A stretch of 64,000 nt of DNA from Dendrolimus kikuchii. Its lineage: Eukaryota; Arthropoda; Insecta; Lepidoptera; Lasiocampidae. Positions 11,380 through 22,710 of this stretch are shown piece after piece (the first letter of the stretch is position 1; each line of letters starts with the position of its first letter). Under the pieces are notes generated by a model. It saw only the letters and a list, made by a program, of their open reading frames with translations. It was not told where the DNA came from and ran no database searches. Position numbers and translations under genes: made by a program. The stretch spans positions 1,590,001 through 1,654,000 of the forward strand of contig CM034414.1 in assembly GCA_019925095.2 (NCBI GenBank). The letters are read 5' to 3'.

Positions 11380-12130
11380 TCTATATTATAAAGCTGAAGA
11401 GTTTGTTTGTTTAAACGCGCTAATCTCAAGAACCGCTGGTCCGATTTGAAAAATTCTTTCAGTGTTGAATAGTACAGTTATCGAGGAAGGCTATAAGGCT
11501 ATATTATATTTTCAAAAAAATTAGGGTTCCTTACTAAAAGTCCAGTAATATAACCCAAGGTGTAAAAAAATGACCCGAAAAAATACTTACACGGCGTGCG
11601 CTGCGAAAACTATTGATTATAGAACAAAACAATGTACTACCATTTTGCAGAACATATAATTGTCTACAAAAAATATCGCGTAACTATTGTAGTTATCTCA
11701 CAATAAGTGTTTTCTTTTATTTTTTTTAATAATTAAAATGCCGTCGCTTTAAAAACTCTTTATTTTGTACCTTGGTATTAATCCTTATCAAAATAAATTA
11801 CTCCATATTCAAGACGAATTCAATACCTTTCTAGAACTTTTTGAATTATTCAATTCGGACGTTTCATTCAAAAGATATCGCGATATTTAAAATGCAAGTA
11901 TTAGTGTTGTAGCCAAATATACTAATATTGTTTGATTGAACACGCTAATCTCAGGAACTACTGGTCTGATTTGAAAAATTCTTTCAGTTTTAGATAGCCC
12001 ATTTATCGAGGAAGGCTATAGACTATATATCATTACGCTAAGACCAATAGGAGCGGAGCACCAATGAAGAATGCTTCAAGATCGGGGGGTTTTGAAAACA
12101 AATTCCACGCGGACGACGTCGCGGGCACAG
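11380..12130 (+). mobile_element. Hel-1 Helitron, composite
   Basis: The 5' end is A|TCTATATTATAAAGCTGAAG. A second Hel-1 block begins near 11935 (gaacacgctaatctcagg) and runs to ggacgacgtcgcgggcacag, where the terminal CTAG has been lost. The stretch 11748-12115 matches 31485-31865 closely. It may be two overlapping copies rather than one. Confidence 0.65.
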
Positions 12131-12329
12131 TATTACATAAATTCATTCGCTCAACTCTTTTGTTCACTTGGTGATTATCATTGTAGTTCTTTCACGGTGA
12201 AAAGTACGTTTGTGCGTAGTAGGGAACACGTCACGTGTTAGCTGTGAGAGTCACTAGATTGGTTGCATCCTGGTTTAAATTGAGCAGGCGCGGAAGTCCG
12301 TCCCCCTATATCTCGTTTGTAATAGACTT

Positions 12330-12965
12330 GTACTGTTTATATTATGGGAAGAAGATTTTTTTTATTATTATTATTAACAACTGTCAGGAGCCTTAAGAAC
12401 AGACGAGCGTGCATGAGAAGAGCTATGAATGTCAAAGAAGCAAGTGAGGTGTGTAAGAATAAACCTGAATGGCGCTCTGTTGTTCGTGCCTAGCCCGCAA
12501 GGGAACTGGCGTGAAGTTATGTATGTATGTAACAACTCTACGGACTTGAGTTCCGTACCCTTTTTTACAACTTAATTTCTGGATTTAATTTTTTGAATTT
12601 AACACGCTTATTACTTATTTTGGTTCTTGTGTGTGACATTAATTTATTGATTTCTGTGTTGAGGTGTATGTATCTTACGAATAACTTATTACATTAATTT
12701 ATTCTAGTTTGAATACTAAACTTATACTAATGTAGAGTGTATCTGTTACATGCTGGTGTTGTGAGGAAGTGCATGTGCAGTGTGGGCCTTATATCTATAC
12801 TTATATATTGTCCTATCTAGTGCCATATGTGTTGTTTTTTTTCTTTTCTGTGCCTGGGTTATTAGTTTTTAGGCTCTTTGTGTGTCTTGGTTGGTTTGTG
12901 AAGTGTGCGTGTAATGCAATGCGGTGGTAGTGCGCGTTGGTTTCGATATTTCTATAAGTTTTGTT
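12330..12965 (+). repeat. Repeat-T copy 2, interrupted by LINE-A
   Basis: Inverted relative to 525-1040. Shared blocks include cttgagttccgtaccc, gtgcatgtgcagtgtgg and cctgggttattag. LINE-A sits inside it at 12383-12529. Function unknown. Confidence 0.65.
12383..12529 (+). mobile_element. LINE-A with 8-bp target duplication
   Basis: 5'-truncated at gtcaggagccttaag. It ends in (TATG)n and is flanked by taacaact (12375-12382 and 12530-12537). The paralogous site in Repeat-T copy 1 is empty. Confidence 0.88.
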
Positions 12966-12984
12966 TTGTTAGGGAAGATGATTT

Positions 12985-13107
12985 AACAATTACATTGGAA
13001 CCTGGTCACTAATGACGGAACACAACTCAAGGTTGTTATGGCGACATACTTAAGACCAAGGGTGGTAGCCATCCAGTCGGACAAATGCCCTACCATCTGG
13101 CTGCTCT
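12985..13107 (-). mobile_element. SINE-B internal fragment
   Basis: From tggaacctggtcactaatg to ctaccatctggctg. Both ends are missing. Confidence 0.8.
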
Positions 13108-13473
13108 AATTCAATATAAATAAGACCGTTAATGCACTAACGCAGATGAAGCCCCAGCATAAGACTTCACATACAATCATTATAAATGACCACAAATTCT
13201 TGTTATAAACATCGATAGCCCATACAAATATTTGAATTAATTCAACAAACACACGAGGCGACGAAACGGTCGCCACGTTATCGCTACGTAGAGGTCAGCC
13301 CTTCCTCCTCTTATCGTATCGCCTTCCGCTTAAGCTATACACTCCGAACGTAATTTTTATACAATTATGTAGTATTTTTTGTATTATTAAATTTTTGAAG
13401 CAAAACTTCTTTAATAACCAAGCATTAAGGGCAAAATTTGGGCTTGCATACACAGCAGTATAGTATTAGTACA
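13108..13473. other. unassigned intergenic DNA
   Basis: No supported gene. The tract near 13250-13330 (cgaggcgacgaaacggtcgc) is locally GC-rich without an ORF. Confidence 0.4.
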
Positions 13474-13722
13474 TACATACATACATAACTTCACGCCAGT
13501 CCCCTTGCGGGGTAGGCACGGACAACAGAGCGCCATTTAGGCCCATTCTTACACACCTCACTTGCTTCTTTGACATTCGTAGCTCTTGTCATGCACGCTC
13601 GTCTGTTGTTAAGGCTCCTGACATCACCTTCTGCTAGTACACGATCAATTTGATCATGGAAGGTGTGTCGTGGCCTTCCACGACTTCTGCATCCATCCAC
13701 TTTTGCATTGTATATCTGTTTA
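13474..13722 (-). mobile_element. LINE-A 3' fragment
   Basis: (CATA)n at the left is the complement of the (TATG)n tail. The frame from QIYNAK to YPARGLA is open over 69 codons. Confidence 0.88.
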
Positions 13723-13872
13723 ATATAGTATTAGTAATATTGATATATTGTGTTATTACTATTATTAATATTGTATAGCTGTTGCTATTGCTACACACAT
13801 ATTAATGTTTTATGTTCTGTACTTAATCAAAATATTTAAGAGCAGCAACTATTATTCTAGCAATACAATATG

Positions 13873-14076
13873 ATACATACATACATAACTTCACGCCAGT
13901 TCCCATGCGGGGTAGGCACGGACAACAGAGCGCCATTTCGGCCCATTCTTACACACACCTCACTTGCCTCTTTGACATTCATAACTCTTGTCATGCACAC
14001 TCGTCTGTTCTTATCACCCTCCGCTAGTACACCATCAATTTGATCATGGAAGATGTGTCGTGGCCTTCCACGACTA
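13873..14076 (-). mobile_element. LINE-A 3' fragment, diverged
   Basis: Same orientation as the copy 150 bp upstream. It has small deletions within the DVRSLKN region and a 2-bp insertion (cacacacctc) that breaks the frame. Confidence 0.85.
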
Positions 14077-14504
14077 CAATATGATAATGTCATAAAATAT
14101 TTTGGTATGATTATTATGTTTTTTACTTAATGAAAATTAACACTAACTTTATTTACAATAAATACAACTATACAATTTATAATAAAATAATATTTAATAT
14201 CAATTTTATGTAATTTATAGCATGAAACTTTTAAATAGAATTATATTTAAGGTATGGAAGAGCGGGATCTTCTGATACAAGTAAATTTTGCTTAAAAGAA
14301 GATTCCAGCAATTGTCTACAAATTGTGCATGTGTTTTCTAACAAATAAATATTTTTATTTTCATTTTTCATTAATAATGTATATATTTGGATATATATAA
14401 TATTAATATAAGTTATTGTCTAATATCTTTTTATTTATCTTAATTATATGTATTGTATGATATCTGTGTATCCTATTAATTACATGTATTTGATTTGCAC
14501 ACGA
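14077..14504. other. very AT-rich unassigned DNA
   Basis: No ORF or family match. Confidence 0.4.
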
Positions 14505-14627
14505 CCGTCATACACTCTCGACTCCTTTGTCTGGAAGAGGTCGCTCTAAAGCGATAAGGCCGCCCATTGACACGAAATGACTGTTAATGACTTTATGTGT
14601 GACTCAATAAAGTATTTTCTATCTATC
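14505..14627 (+). mobile_element. LINE-J 3' UTR with (CTAT)n tail
   Basis: Contains gtctggaagaggtcgctcta, the hairpin cgctctaaagcg and ataaggccgcc, then aataaag and (CTAT)n. The 3' repeat differs from the (ATTC)n subfamily at 27520. Confidence 0.75.
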
Positions 14628-14995
14628 TATTCGCCACGATGGTGGGCAAAGGATTTTAGTCCATACAGCCAATTCTGATATATCTTCGTATACCTCAAGC
14701 TGAATTGTAGGACTCGGAGTAGATTTTTTTTTCAAATAGTAAATTCTAGATTTTTTTTTGTTTTTTAAATTTATTTTACTTGGCACCGACTTCTAGATGT
14801 TGTAGTATTTTTTATATTTCCAAGTACAGCACAATCCGTTTATAATGACTTTGCCTATCTTGAGCCACCTATGTTGAACCGCCTAATATTAAGTACTTAC
14901 GCAGATTAGTTTGGTTTTCATACAATTTTTTTATAAAAAATAGTCGGGTATGATGATGAGTGACACGTCACTTATTATGACGTATTTTTAATAAA

Positions 14996-15349
14996 CTAGT
15001 GGCCGAAATTCGACCATAATTAATTTACATTATAAGCTTGAACATTATTAAGTTTCTGTTGTCAAAGACTATACTTCTATAATCACAGATTTCGCCAAGG
15101 CTACACTGTCAATTTGACTTTAACAATAAACAAAAGAGTATATATGCGTGTGTGTGCCAAATACTTGTTAGTGTGTGTAATGTTTTTTTTTGTTGATTTA
15201 ATGTAATTTTTATGCATAATTGAAAAAAAAATTTAGCATTCTGCACTCCTCTATATAAAGTATAAGTGTGCGAAATTTCATACTAGTCCGTCCGCGAAAT
15301 GTTCGTAAAAAGGTGTAGAAAGTTTTTGCATCAAGTATTAATATAATGA
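14996..15349 (-). mobile_element. Hel-3 Helitron, uninterrupted
   Basis: A|CTAG at 14995-14999 and ataatGA at 15343-15349. The internal blocks caaagactatacttctataa, ttgactttaacaataaac and gtgcgaaatttcatac match 24114-25026 and 29655-30471. This copy serves as the empty site for the Helitron nested at 24362. Confidence 0.75.
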
Positions 15350-15625
15350 CTATGCCCGATTACAATGACAACGATACCTATTTAAGAAAGAGTCTTATGC
15401 TTGAACTGGTTAACTGCCTTGATTCTAATCAAAACAACTCTTTTACAAAAATAACAGTGTTGGTTAATGATGCTTGGAACAAATTGTATTAATTATATAA
15501 TAATAACACCAGCTCATAATAAATAATACCAAAAGACCGAATCTGGGATCAGTTCGCTCTATAGACCCTCAAAATTTTGGGAGACCAAACACACCCCAGA
15601 TTCGGATTCAGCGCATCGCAATACA
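15350..15625. other. unassigned DNA with a short inverted repeat
   Basis: Arms ccgaatctggg (15538-15548) and cccagattcgg (15595-15605) could form a stem around a 46-bp spacer. Nothing else is recognised. Confidence 0.5.
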
Positions 15626-16160
15626 TCCTACTAATGTTAAAAACGCGAAAGTTTGTAACAATGTATGGATGTATTTTTTTTATTGCAGGAGTTCAGCAGA
15701 CGCAGGCGGCCCACTTGATGGAAAGCGGTTACCATCGCCTATGGGCATTTGCAACACCAAAGGTGCTATAAATGCGCTGCTGCTCTCTTAAAAGAGACTG
15801 GAACCTGGTCACTAATGCCGGAACACAACTCAAGGTTGTTATGGCGACATACTCTAGACCAGGGGTGGTAGCCATCCAGTCGTACCTACTACACCTACCA
15901 CCTGGCTGTGGGTTGTTTGGTCGCCTCTTACGATAGGCCGCCCGGTCGCAGGAAATTGTATTCTTTCTCGGTTCCTGCACGGATGTATGTTTGTTACTCT
16001 TTCACGCAAAAAACTACTGAATGAATTTTGATGAAACTTTACAATAATATAGTTTACACATCAGAATAACACATAGGCTACTTATAAAGATATAGTGTGA
16101 ATTATCCAAAATATAACGAGTTTCCATCACCACTTGGTCTCAACCGCGGGACGCAGCTAG
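15626..16160 (+). mobile_element. Hel-4 Helitron interrupted by SINE-B
   Basis: A|TCctactaatgttaaaaacg at the left and gggacgcagCTAG|T at the right. Internal gttactctttcacgcaaaaa and gatgaaactttacaataata are typical of a widespread lepidopteran Helitron. SINE-B splits it near 15675. Confidence 0.8.
15675..15981 (-). mobile_element. SINE-B with 7-bp target duplication
   Basis: Flanked by gatgtat (15668-15674 and 15982-15988) inside Hel-4. This fixes the element length at 307 bp and its 5' end at CGTGCAGGAACGG. The stem region gtacctactacacctacc is degenerate in this copy. Confidence 0.88.
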
Positions 16161-16161
16161 T

Positions 16162-16526
16162 AAGAATATATGGGTCTGGTCGAAAGTACAGACCACTTTT
16201 CTTATTTTGTGGGCCGGTGTAATTTTCTATGTGTATGCTTTGTATGAGGTCCGCTTAGGCTGCGTTCCACAAGAGGCTCACAACTACCACGCTCACGACC
16301 GCGGTTTTTCCCGTTCCATTTGTTTGCGGGCGTTACGACCATAAACTCAAGTGGAACGGATTATGGAGCGTTCATGTCATTAACGACAAAATACACAAAT
16401 GTCATTGGTTGCTGTATGTTTGATTTGAAAATCGCGCCTTAGTCGTTGTATTGATAGAGAGAATTAATGGTCTGTGGTCAACGCTCACTATGACCCACCT
16501 CTTGACATCAAAACAACACAAACGTT
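16162..16526. other. unassigned intergenic DNA
   Basis: Short phrases such as gttccacaagaggctcac suggest an old element. No ORF is supported. Confidence 0.4.
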
Positions 16527-16846
16527 CATCCGTGCAGGAACGGAGAAAGAATACAATATCCTGCGGCCGAGCGGCCTGTCATAAGAGGCGACTTAACAAC
16601 CCACAGCCAGGTGGTAGGGCATTTGACCGACTGGACGGCTACCACCCCTGGTCTAAAGTATGTCGCCATAACAACCTTGAGTTGTGTTCCGGCATTAATT
16701 ACCAGGTTCCAGTCTCCCTTAAGAGAGCAGCAGCGCATTTGTAGCAACTTTACTGTTGCAAATGTCCATAGGCGATGGTAACCGCTTTCCATCAAGTGGG
16801 CCGTCTGCCTGTCTGCTGATCTCCTGCAATTAAAAAAAAACAACAA
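16527..16846 (+). mobile_element. SINE-B, full length
   Basis: From catccgtgcaggaacgg to ctcctgcaattaaaaaaa. It carries the variant caactttactgttgcaaat in the 3' hairpin region. Confidence 0.88.
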
Positions 16847-17284
16847 AATCATGACGTCATTAGTGACTTTCGCAGTGACGGATCGTGAGTGAGTGAGTGA
16901 CTGAAACGGCTGAAGGAGCTTTTTGGCGTTGTGAGCTATAAGAAGAACGCGCCCTTAGTACGACGTGCTTGTCACTTCCCTTCGTTGACATTATAAACGG
17001 AGTCTACTGTACATACATAGATATGTTATACAATTAGTTTTAGAAGATAAGTCTAGTTTATCTAAAGTAACAATTTAATAACTTTGAAACAGTTGTCAAC
17101 TGCAAGCTTGTGTCGGTTGCATCGGAATCTATCTGTTGGGCCTTATCTTGATTTTGTTCATGACATGCGATATCCAGTGATATGGGTCCGCCAATTTTAA
17201 GCCTTTCAAAGCTTTTACAGTGGAAAAGGCTATCCTAGTAGCTTAGTATTGTCTTAACCGACTTTAAAAACAACGAGATTCTCA
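16847..17284. other. unassigned intergenic DNA
   Basis: Contains a (GAGT)n stretch near 16888. No ORF or known repeat. Confidence 0.4.
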
Positions 17285-18075
17285 ATTTGTAGTGTAGTCG
17301 TGTGTTCCGAAGGTATAGTAAGAAATTTATTGAAATTAGACGGTAAACATGAAATTTTGCGCTGTTTAACTGACTTCAAAAAAGGAGTAACGTACATACG
17401 TTCCACCATAAATTATTTGTTTTTGAACCGATTTCAATTATCCCTTTGCGTTAAATTCAACAAAGTTTCAAAATGGTCCAATATAAATTTTATTGCTATT
17501 GGACTTTAGGTTCCGAAGATATAGTAGAAAATTTATTAAAATTGCACGGAACGTATGACATTTTTGCGCTGTTTAACCCACTTCAAAAAAGGAGTAACGT
17601 TTTTTAACCGATTTAAATGATTCTTTTGCGTTGAATTCAACAAAGCTTCAAAATGGTCCAATACGAATTTTATTGCGTTTGACTGTGGGTTCCGAAGATA
17701 TAGTAGAAAATTTATTATAATTGGACGGAAAAATGAAATTTTTGCGCTGTTTAACCCACTTCAAAAAAGGAGTAACGTTTTTGAACTGATTTTAATGATT
17801 CTTTTGCGTTGAATTCAACAAAGCTTCAAAATGGTCCAATAAAAATTTTATTGCGTTTGACTGTGGGTACCGAATATATAGTAGAAAATTTATTATAATT
17901 GGACGGAAAATATGAAATTTTTGCGCTGTTTGACCCACTTCAAAAAAGGAGTAACGTTTTTGAACTGATTTTAATTATTCCTTTGCGTTGAATTGAACAA
18001 AGCTTCAAAATAGTCCAACATAAATTTTAAATTTTATTGCTATTGGACTTTGGGTTCCGAACATATAGTAGAAAA
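17285..18075 (+). repeat. tandem array of about 180-bp units
   Basis: The anchor gttccgaagatatag recurs near 17304, 17510, 17689, 17867 and 18054 (spacing 206, 179, 178, 187). Each unit contains tttgcgctgtttaaccca, cttcaaaaaaggagtaacg and ttcaacaaagcttcaaaatg. The 69-codon ORF at 17300-17509 lies in the array and is not a gene. Confidence 0.92.
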
Positions 18076-18245
18076 GTTTTTCAGCCATAACTCTTTAGTT
18101 TCTAAACGGATTTCGTAAATTTCTTTTTTCTTGGATTCAGTACAGCTTCAGGATTGTATCGTATAAATTCTTATTGGATACTTTATACGTGATTTAAAAC
18201 TGAAAAATATATTTTTTAAGCAAAAAAGAAACCGACTTCAAGAGT

Positions 18246-18461
18246 TTTTTTATTGCATGAGTTCAGCAGACAGGCAGACGGCACTCTTGATGGAAAGCGG
18301 TTACCATCGCCTATGGACATTTGTCACACCAAAGGTGCTACAAATGCGCCGCTGCTCTCTTAAGGGAGACTGGAACCTGGTCACTAATGCCGGAACACAA
18401 CTCAAGGTTGTTAAGGCGTCATACTCTAGACAAGGGGTCGTAGCCATCCAGTCGGGCAAAA
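18246..18461 (-). mobile_element. SINE-B, 5' truncated
   Basis: Poly(T) and ttgcatgagttcagcagac at the left. It ends at cagtcgggcaaaag, so about 95 bp of the 5' end is missing. Confidence 0.85.
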
Positions 18462-18600
18462 GAAAACAAAGAGTAACTAAAATACAAAAAATATTTTTTT
18501 TATACAGTATGTACAATAGTCGGCGTTTTACAAATAAACAACTGCGGCCTAATGCTTAACAACACATTTATATAGATATATTTGCAGTAATTAAATCAGT

Positions 18601-18798
18601 GTCACACACCTTCCATGATCAAATTGATCGTGTACTAGCAGAAGGTGATGTCAGGAGCCTTAAGAACAGACGAGCTTGCATGACAAGAGTTATGAATGTC
18701 AAAGAGGCAAGTGAGGTGTGTAAGAATAAGCCTGAATGGCACTCGTGTTGTTCGTGCCTACCCCGCAAGGGAACTGGCGTGAAGTTATGTAGGTATGT
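18601..18798 (+). mobile_element. LINE-A 3' fragment
   Basis: Starts at cacacaccttccatgatc and ends in a decayed (TATG)n tail. A 1-bp insertion near gcactcgtgttg shifts the final frame. Confidence 0.85.
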
Positions 18799-19205
18799 AA
18801 ATCAGTGTTATTGGTTTGGTATTTGGTACATTTTACCCTTCCCTCCTATACTAAAACTGTATACACACTACAGCATCTTTAAGTTGATGCAAAGTAAAAC
18901 ATAAAAAATAGACTTTACTTTGCAACATTTCTTATTGTTTTTGTTATTTTATTTAGCTTCGACTTCAAAACGTACAATTTTTTTATTGTTCGCTTTTCAG
19001 TTACTGTTAGTCACTTAATTTTTTTGTTTTTAATGACTAAATATTTAATAACATAATTTTTGATTTTATAAACAATTATCTTTATTAATTTATTTTTTGT
19101 TATATATTTTTTGTTAGAATTTTTTAAATGTTTTCGATTTCTATAATCATCAAAGTTTTCTAAACCAATTGATAAATTGATCATTGACCTATTTATTTAA
19201 TATTT
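18799..19205. other. AT-rich unassigned DNA
   Basis: No ORF or repeat assignment. Confidence 0.4.
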
Positions 19206-19391
19206 TATTATAATATTTTCTTAAGTTTTCGTGACTAGTATACATAATAAAACTACGTTTTTTACCATTTTTATTATTCCGACGTTTCGGTCACTTTTCA
19301 GTAGCCGTGATCACGGAAGACAAAGACTAATTGACACTTGATATCTTTGTCTTCCGTGATCATGGCTACTGAAAAGTGTCCGAAATGTCGG
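19206..19391. repeat. dispersed repeat with 47-bp foldback
   Basis: Arms 19279-19325 and 19345-19391 are inverted copies with 44 of 47 matches around a 19-bp spacer; each begins ccgac.tttcgg. The 50 bp upstream (tcttaagttttcgtgact) recurs at 55545-55597. Confidence 0.85.
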
Positions 19392-19594
19392 TTTTATCAC
19401 CTATTTATGTAACTTAGAATGTAGGAATAAAAAGCTACTTACGTTGCAGTATTGGTTTCAGTCGTCACTTTAACAGCCAAGTGCATTTCTTCAGGTTGGA
19501 TACCTGTGGACAACATATAAAACATATGATTAACTATATTTTTAAGTCTAGTCTGTAGTCATAGTTATTAAAGTGCCTGCATGTTATTCCAATA

Positions 19595-19599
<5 letters not shown>

Positions 19600-19625
<26 letters not shown>

Positions 19626-19626
19626 G
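19600..19626. repeat. short (TA)n tract
   Basis: About 13 TA units. Confidence 0.9.
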
Positions 19627-20452
19627 TAGTGCCACCTATTATTGTACTATTGTAACATTTGCGGGTAGTTGTGATTACTAATTGGATATAAAAGCGTGCG
19701 GGCGTAGCAACGAATGATCATTCTCACTTTGGCTTTGGTCAACTACACGTCATAGTAGCGCTTTAGGTTACCTAATTATTTTGCGAGTACTTTAACTTTT
19801 TATTAATTATAATTTGAAAAAAATAAAGAATGTTGTCGAGAATGACTGCATATTAAACTAAATAAACGTTAAACTAATAGGAATTCTCTAAAACAACAGC
19901 TATTTTAGAAAAAAAAACTTAATTAAGCAGTTCTTCTGTGTTTTATTGTATACATCCTCCATTAACACTAGGCATCATCGTTTAACATTATCATAACTTA
20001 TTTATCAGAAAAAAAAATCCGAAAATCAGCGTAGGGTAACAACCGCTTCAGAGTTAACGAGCCATTATCTAACTCTGAGTATGGCGGTCGGGCTCCAAAT
20101 AAAGCGAAGTTAAAAATTCCCACCTTAATATACACGGTGTTACAAAACGGCACGTCATAAAAAGCGGGCGGTAGACATAAAAAATCATAAAAACCGCCAA
20201 CAATATTCCCGTAACAAGTGAGGAGAGCTCGCCCGTTCTATTTCCAAATTATTTCAAATATGGCCGGCGGCGGCTGGGGGTGCGGAGGGGAGGGAGCGGT
20301 GGGCAAACATCAATTGACCCCAATTCAACGGTTAATGGCACGCCGAACGCGGGGACACGCGGCAGGGTTGCCAAAATCTAACAACGATTGTTTCATATTT
20401 CTATAAATTACCTGACTCTAGTAATTGATAAAATTAAACACATTTAGATAGA
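19627..20452. other. unassigned DNA with a CpG-dense segment
   Basis: 20020-20400 is distinctly richer in GC and CpG than its surroundings (for example aatatggccggcggcggct). It matches no repeat in the window. The 62-codon ORF at 20218 has no recognisable domain. It could be a conserved non-coding element or a 5' exon, but nothing proves either. Confidence 0.4.
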
Positions 20453-21758
20453 GTGACTAAACAGATATACAATGCAAAAATGAACGGATGCAGAAGTGTA
20501 CAGATCGTGTACTAGCAGAAGGTGATGTCAGAAGCCTTAAGAACAGACGAGCGTGCATGACAACAGCTATGCTATGCTAGCTATATTATTCGCGGATGAT
20601 GGCACTATAGTAATCAAATCTGATGAAACCTATAATTACAGTAAAGAAATAAATGATACTCTAAAAGTAACCATAGAATGGCTTAAGTCTAATAATTTAA
20701 CTGTAAACTTAGAAAAAAACACATATTATGCACTTCAGTCAACGTAACAATAATAGCAACAATTTGAATATTACATACAATAACACACCAATAGAACGAG
20801 TAGACCACGCAAAGTTTTTAGGATTATTTATTGATAATAAATTAACGTGGAAAACACATATTGAACAAATATGTAAAAAAATAAATGGCTTTTCCTACAC
20901 TCTTTATAAACTCTCAAAATTTGTAAATCGAGATACTGTACCGATTGCTTACCATACCTATGTTGTAGCTATACTAAGGTATAGAGTTATATTCTGGGGT
21001 AACTCCACAGACAAAAATCATATATTTATCGCACAAAAGAAATGTATACGTTCAATTTGTAATTTGGGTCCCAGAGACAGTTGCAAGACTCATTTCAACT
21101 CATTAAAAATTTTAACCTTGCCCTGTCTATATATATACGAGATTGCACTGCTCGTTAAAATAAACCCCCATCTATTTAAAATAAAACCGCCACGACATGA
21201 GAATTTGAGAAAAAGAGAATCAAATGTCCTGTGTGTTAATAGTTATAATACGGCACTGTTGGATAAGAGTGTTTACGAAATGGCTCCCACGATATTCAAT
21301 AAACTACCAAAATCGTTAAAAACAATACCATTAAATATATTTAAAACAAGACTAAAGCAATTATTAATAGACAAATCATATTATTCCACAAACGAATTCC
21401 TAAATGACAAATTTGAAACATAATATCAATACATAATTAATAATAATATTTAAATTAGACATTACATACACAGATTACAATAATAATTGAATAAACTATT
21501 TAAATAACAACTATTAAGATCCTGCTTACTTGCACACCAGTGGAACTGGTAAAATGTGCTGAACTATGTATTTCTAAGAATAACACTTGTATACAACTAC
21601 ATTTATGCAAGAATAAATATTTCATTTCATTTCATTTCATATGAATGTCAGTCAAAGAAACATGTGAGGTGTGTAAGAATAAACCTGAATGGCGCTCTGT
21701 TGTTCGTGCCTACACCGCAAGGGAACTGGCGTGAAGTTATGTATGTATGTATGTATTT
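20453..21758 (+). mobile_element. LINE-A copy split by another LINE
   Basis: LINE-A runs from actaaacagatatacaatgc to caacagctatg (20571), then resumes at atgaatgtcagtcaaag (21641) and ends in (TATG)n. The gap is filled by a different LINE. Confidence 0.88.
20572..21640 (+). pseudogene. 5'-truncated CR1/Jockey-like LINE, reverse transcriptase C-terminal half
   Basis: Remnant of a retrotransposon polyprotein that copies RNA into DNA at the nicked target. The sequence opens just before the catalytic box (LFADDGTIV, about 20586), followed by EWLKSNNLTVNLEK and, after a one-base frameshift near 20725, DHAKFLGLFIDNKLTWKTHI, the thumb region, and a C-terminal tail ending in YEMAPTIFNKLPKSLK and FKTRLKQLLIDKSY. 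The palm and fingers upstream are missing, and so is the endonuclease. The 3' UTR ends in (ATTTC)n, a short-repeat tail as in CR1-like elements. The 231-codon ORF at 20728-21423 is the larger half. It sits exactly inside LINE-A with about 4 bp (tatg) shared at the junctions. Confidence 0.88.
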
Positions 21759-21852
21759 AAAGACAACATGTCATAAAAAATAATACATTCAAAAATACAC
21801 AATCATTAATAATAAAGATTGTATTAGATAATGACTACTAAAATCAATTGGT

Positions 21853-21990
21853 ACATTAATTTGATCATGGAAGTTGTGTCGTGGCCTTCCACGACTTCTG
21901 CATCCATCCACTTTTGCATTGTATATCTGTTTAGTCATTCTTTCATCATGCATTCTTTCCACATGCCCGAACCACCGGAGCATTCCTTTC
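21853..21990 (-). mobile_element. LINE-A fragment lacking its 3' end
   Basis: Contains aatttgatcatggaagttg through catgcccgaaccaccggagc but not the YPARELA end or tail. This implies deletion or rearrangement rather than simple 5' truncation. Confidence 0.82.
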
Positions 21991-22195
21991 AGTCTTTAAA
22001 TACGTTATAGTTTTGTCATTATTTAACTGCATTGTACATTATGTATTGTTATGTGTGTTGTATTGTACTTCGTCTGCACTTGCTGGTCCCAGGCCGAAGA
22101 ACAGCGCTGGTCTTAATTGGTCAACATATGCTGAGACTGGGTCAATTTTGGGACTTATTCTGTTTCTATTATTTTACTGTATGATAATACTCTTT

Positions 22196-22320
22196 ATTAG
22201 ATAGATAGATAACTCTTTATTCTACACCAATACAAACATGAACTTAAAGACTAAAATTATATCTAGTTATGTACAAAGGGCGGTCTTATCGCTAAAAAGC
22301 GATCTCTTCCAGACAACCCC
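22196..22320 (-). mobile_element. LINE-J 3' UTR with (GATA)n tail
   Basis: (GATA)n, then gggcggtcttatcgctaaaa, agcgatctcttccagacaac. On the minus strand this is the hairpin followed by the tail. Confidence 0.75.
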
Positions 22321-22405
22321 AGGAATGAGTTGAGATGATAATGGCGATGGTGGTATACGTAACATATAGTACAAACTACTTACGTTTTAATAATAAATAC
22401 ATAAA

Positions 22406-22407
<2 letters not shown>

Positions 22408-22460
<53 letters not shown>
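22408..22460. repeat. (TA)n microsatellite
   Basis: About 26 TA units. Confidence 0.95.
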
Positions 22461-22462
<2 letters not shown>

Positions 22463-22710
22463 CAGAAATTTTATATATTACATAGATATATACTTAATAT
22501 ACATACCATACAAATACATATCTACAAAATATATAAATGTTTATAGGTCTGTATTGTTTTGTCCTAAATATAATATGTCCTTCTTTCTTTCTAAAATTGT
22601 GCTGGCAACCCTAGCTTGAGGCCGCGCCATGCCTAACTGGCGCGCTGACATTGATATTTTTCGCGACATCATACTGTATAATATTTTGAATACATTATTT
22701 AGAATTTTCA

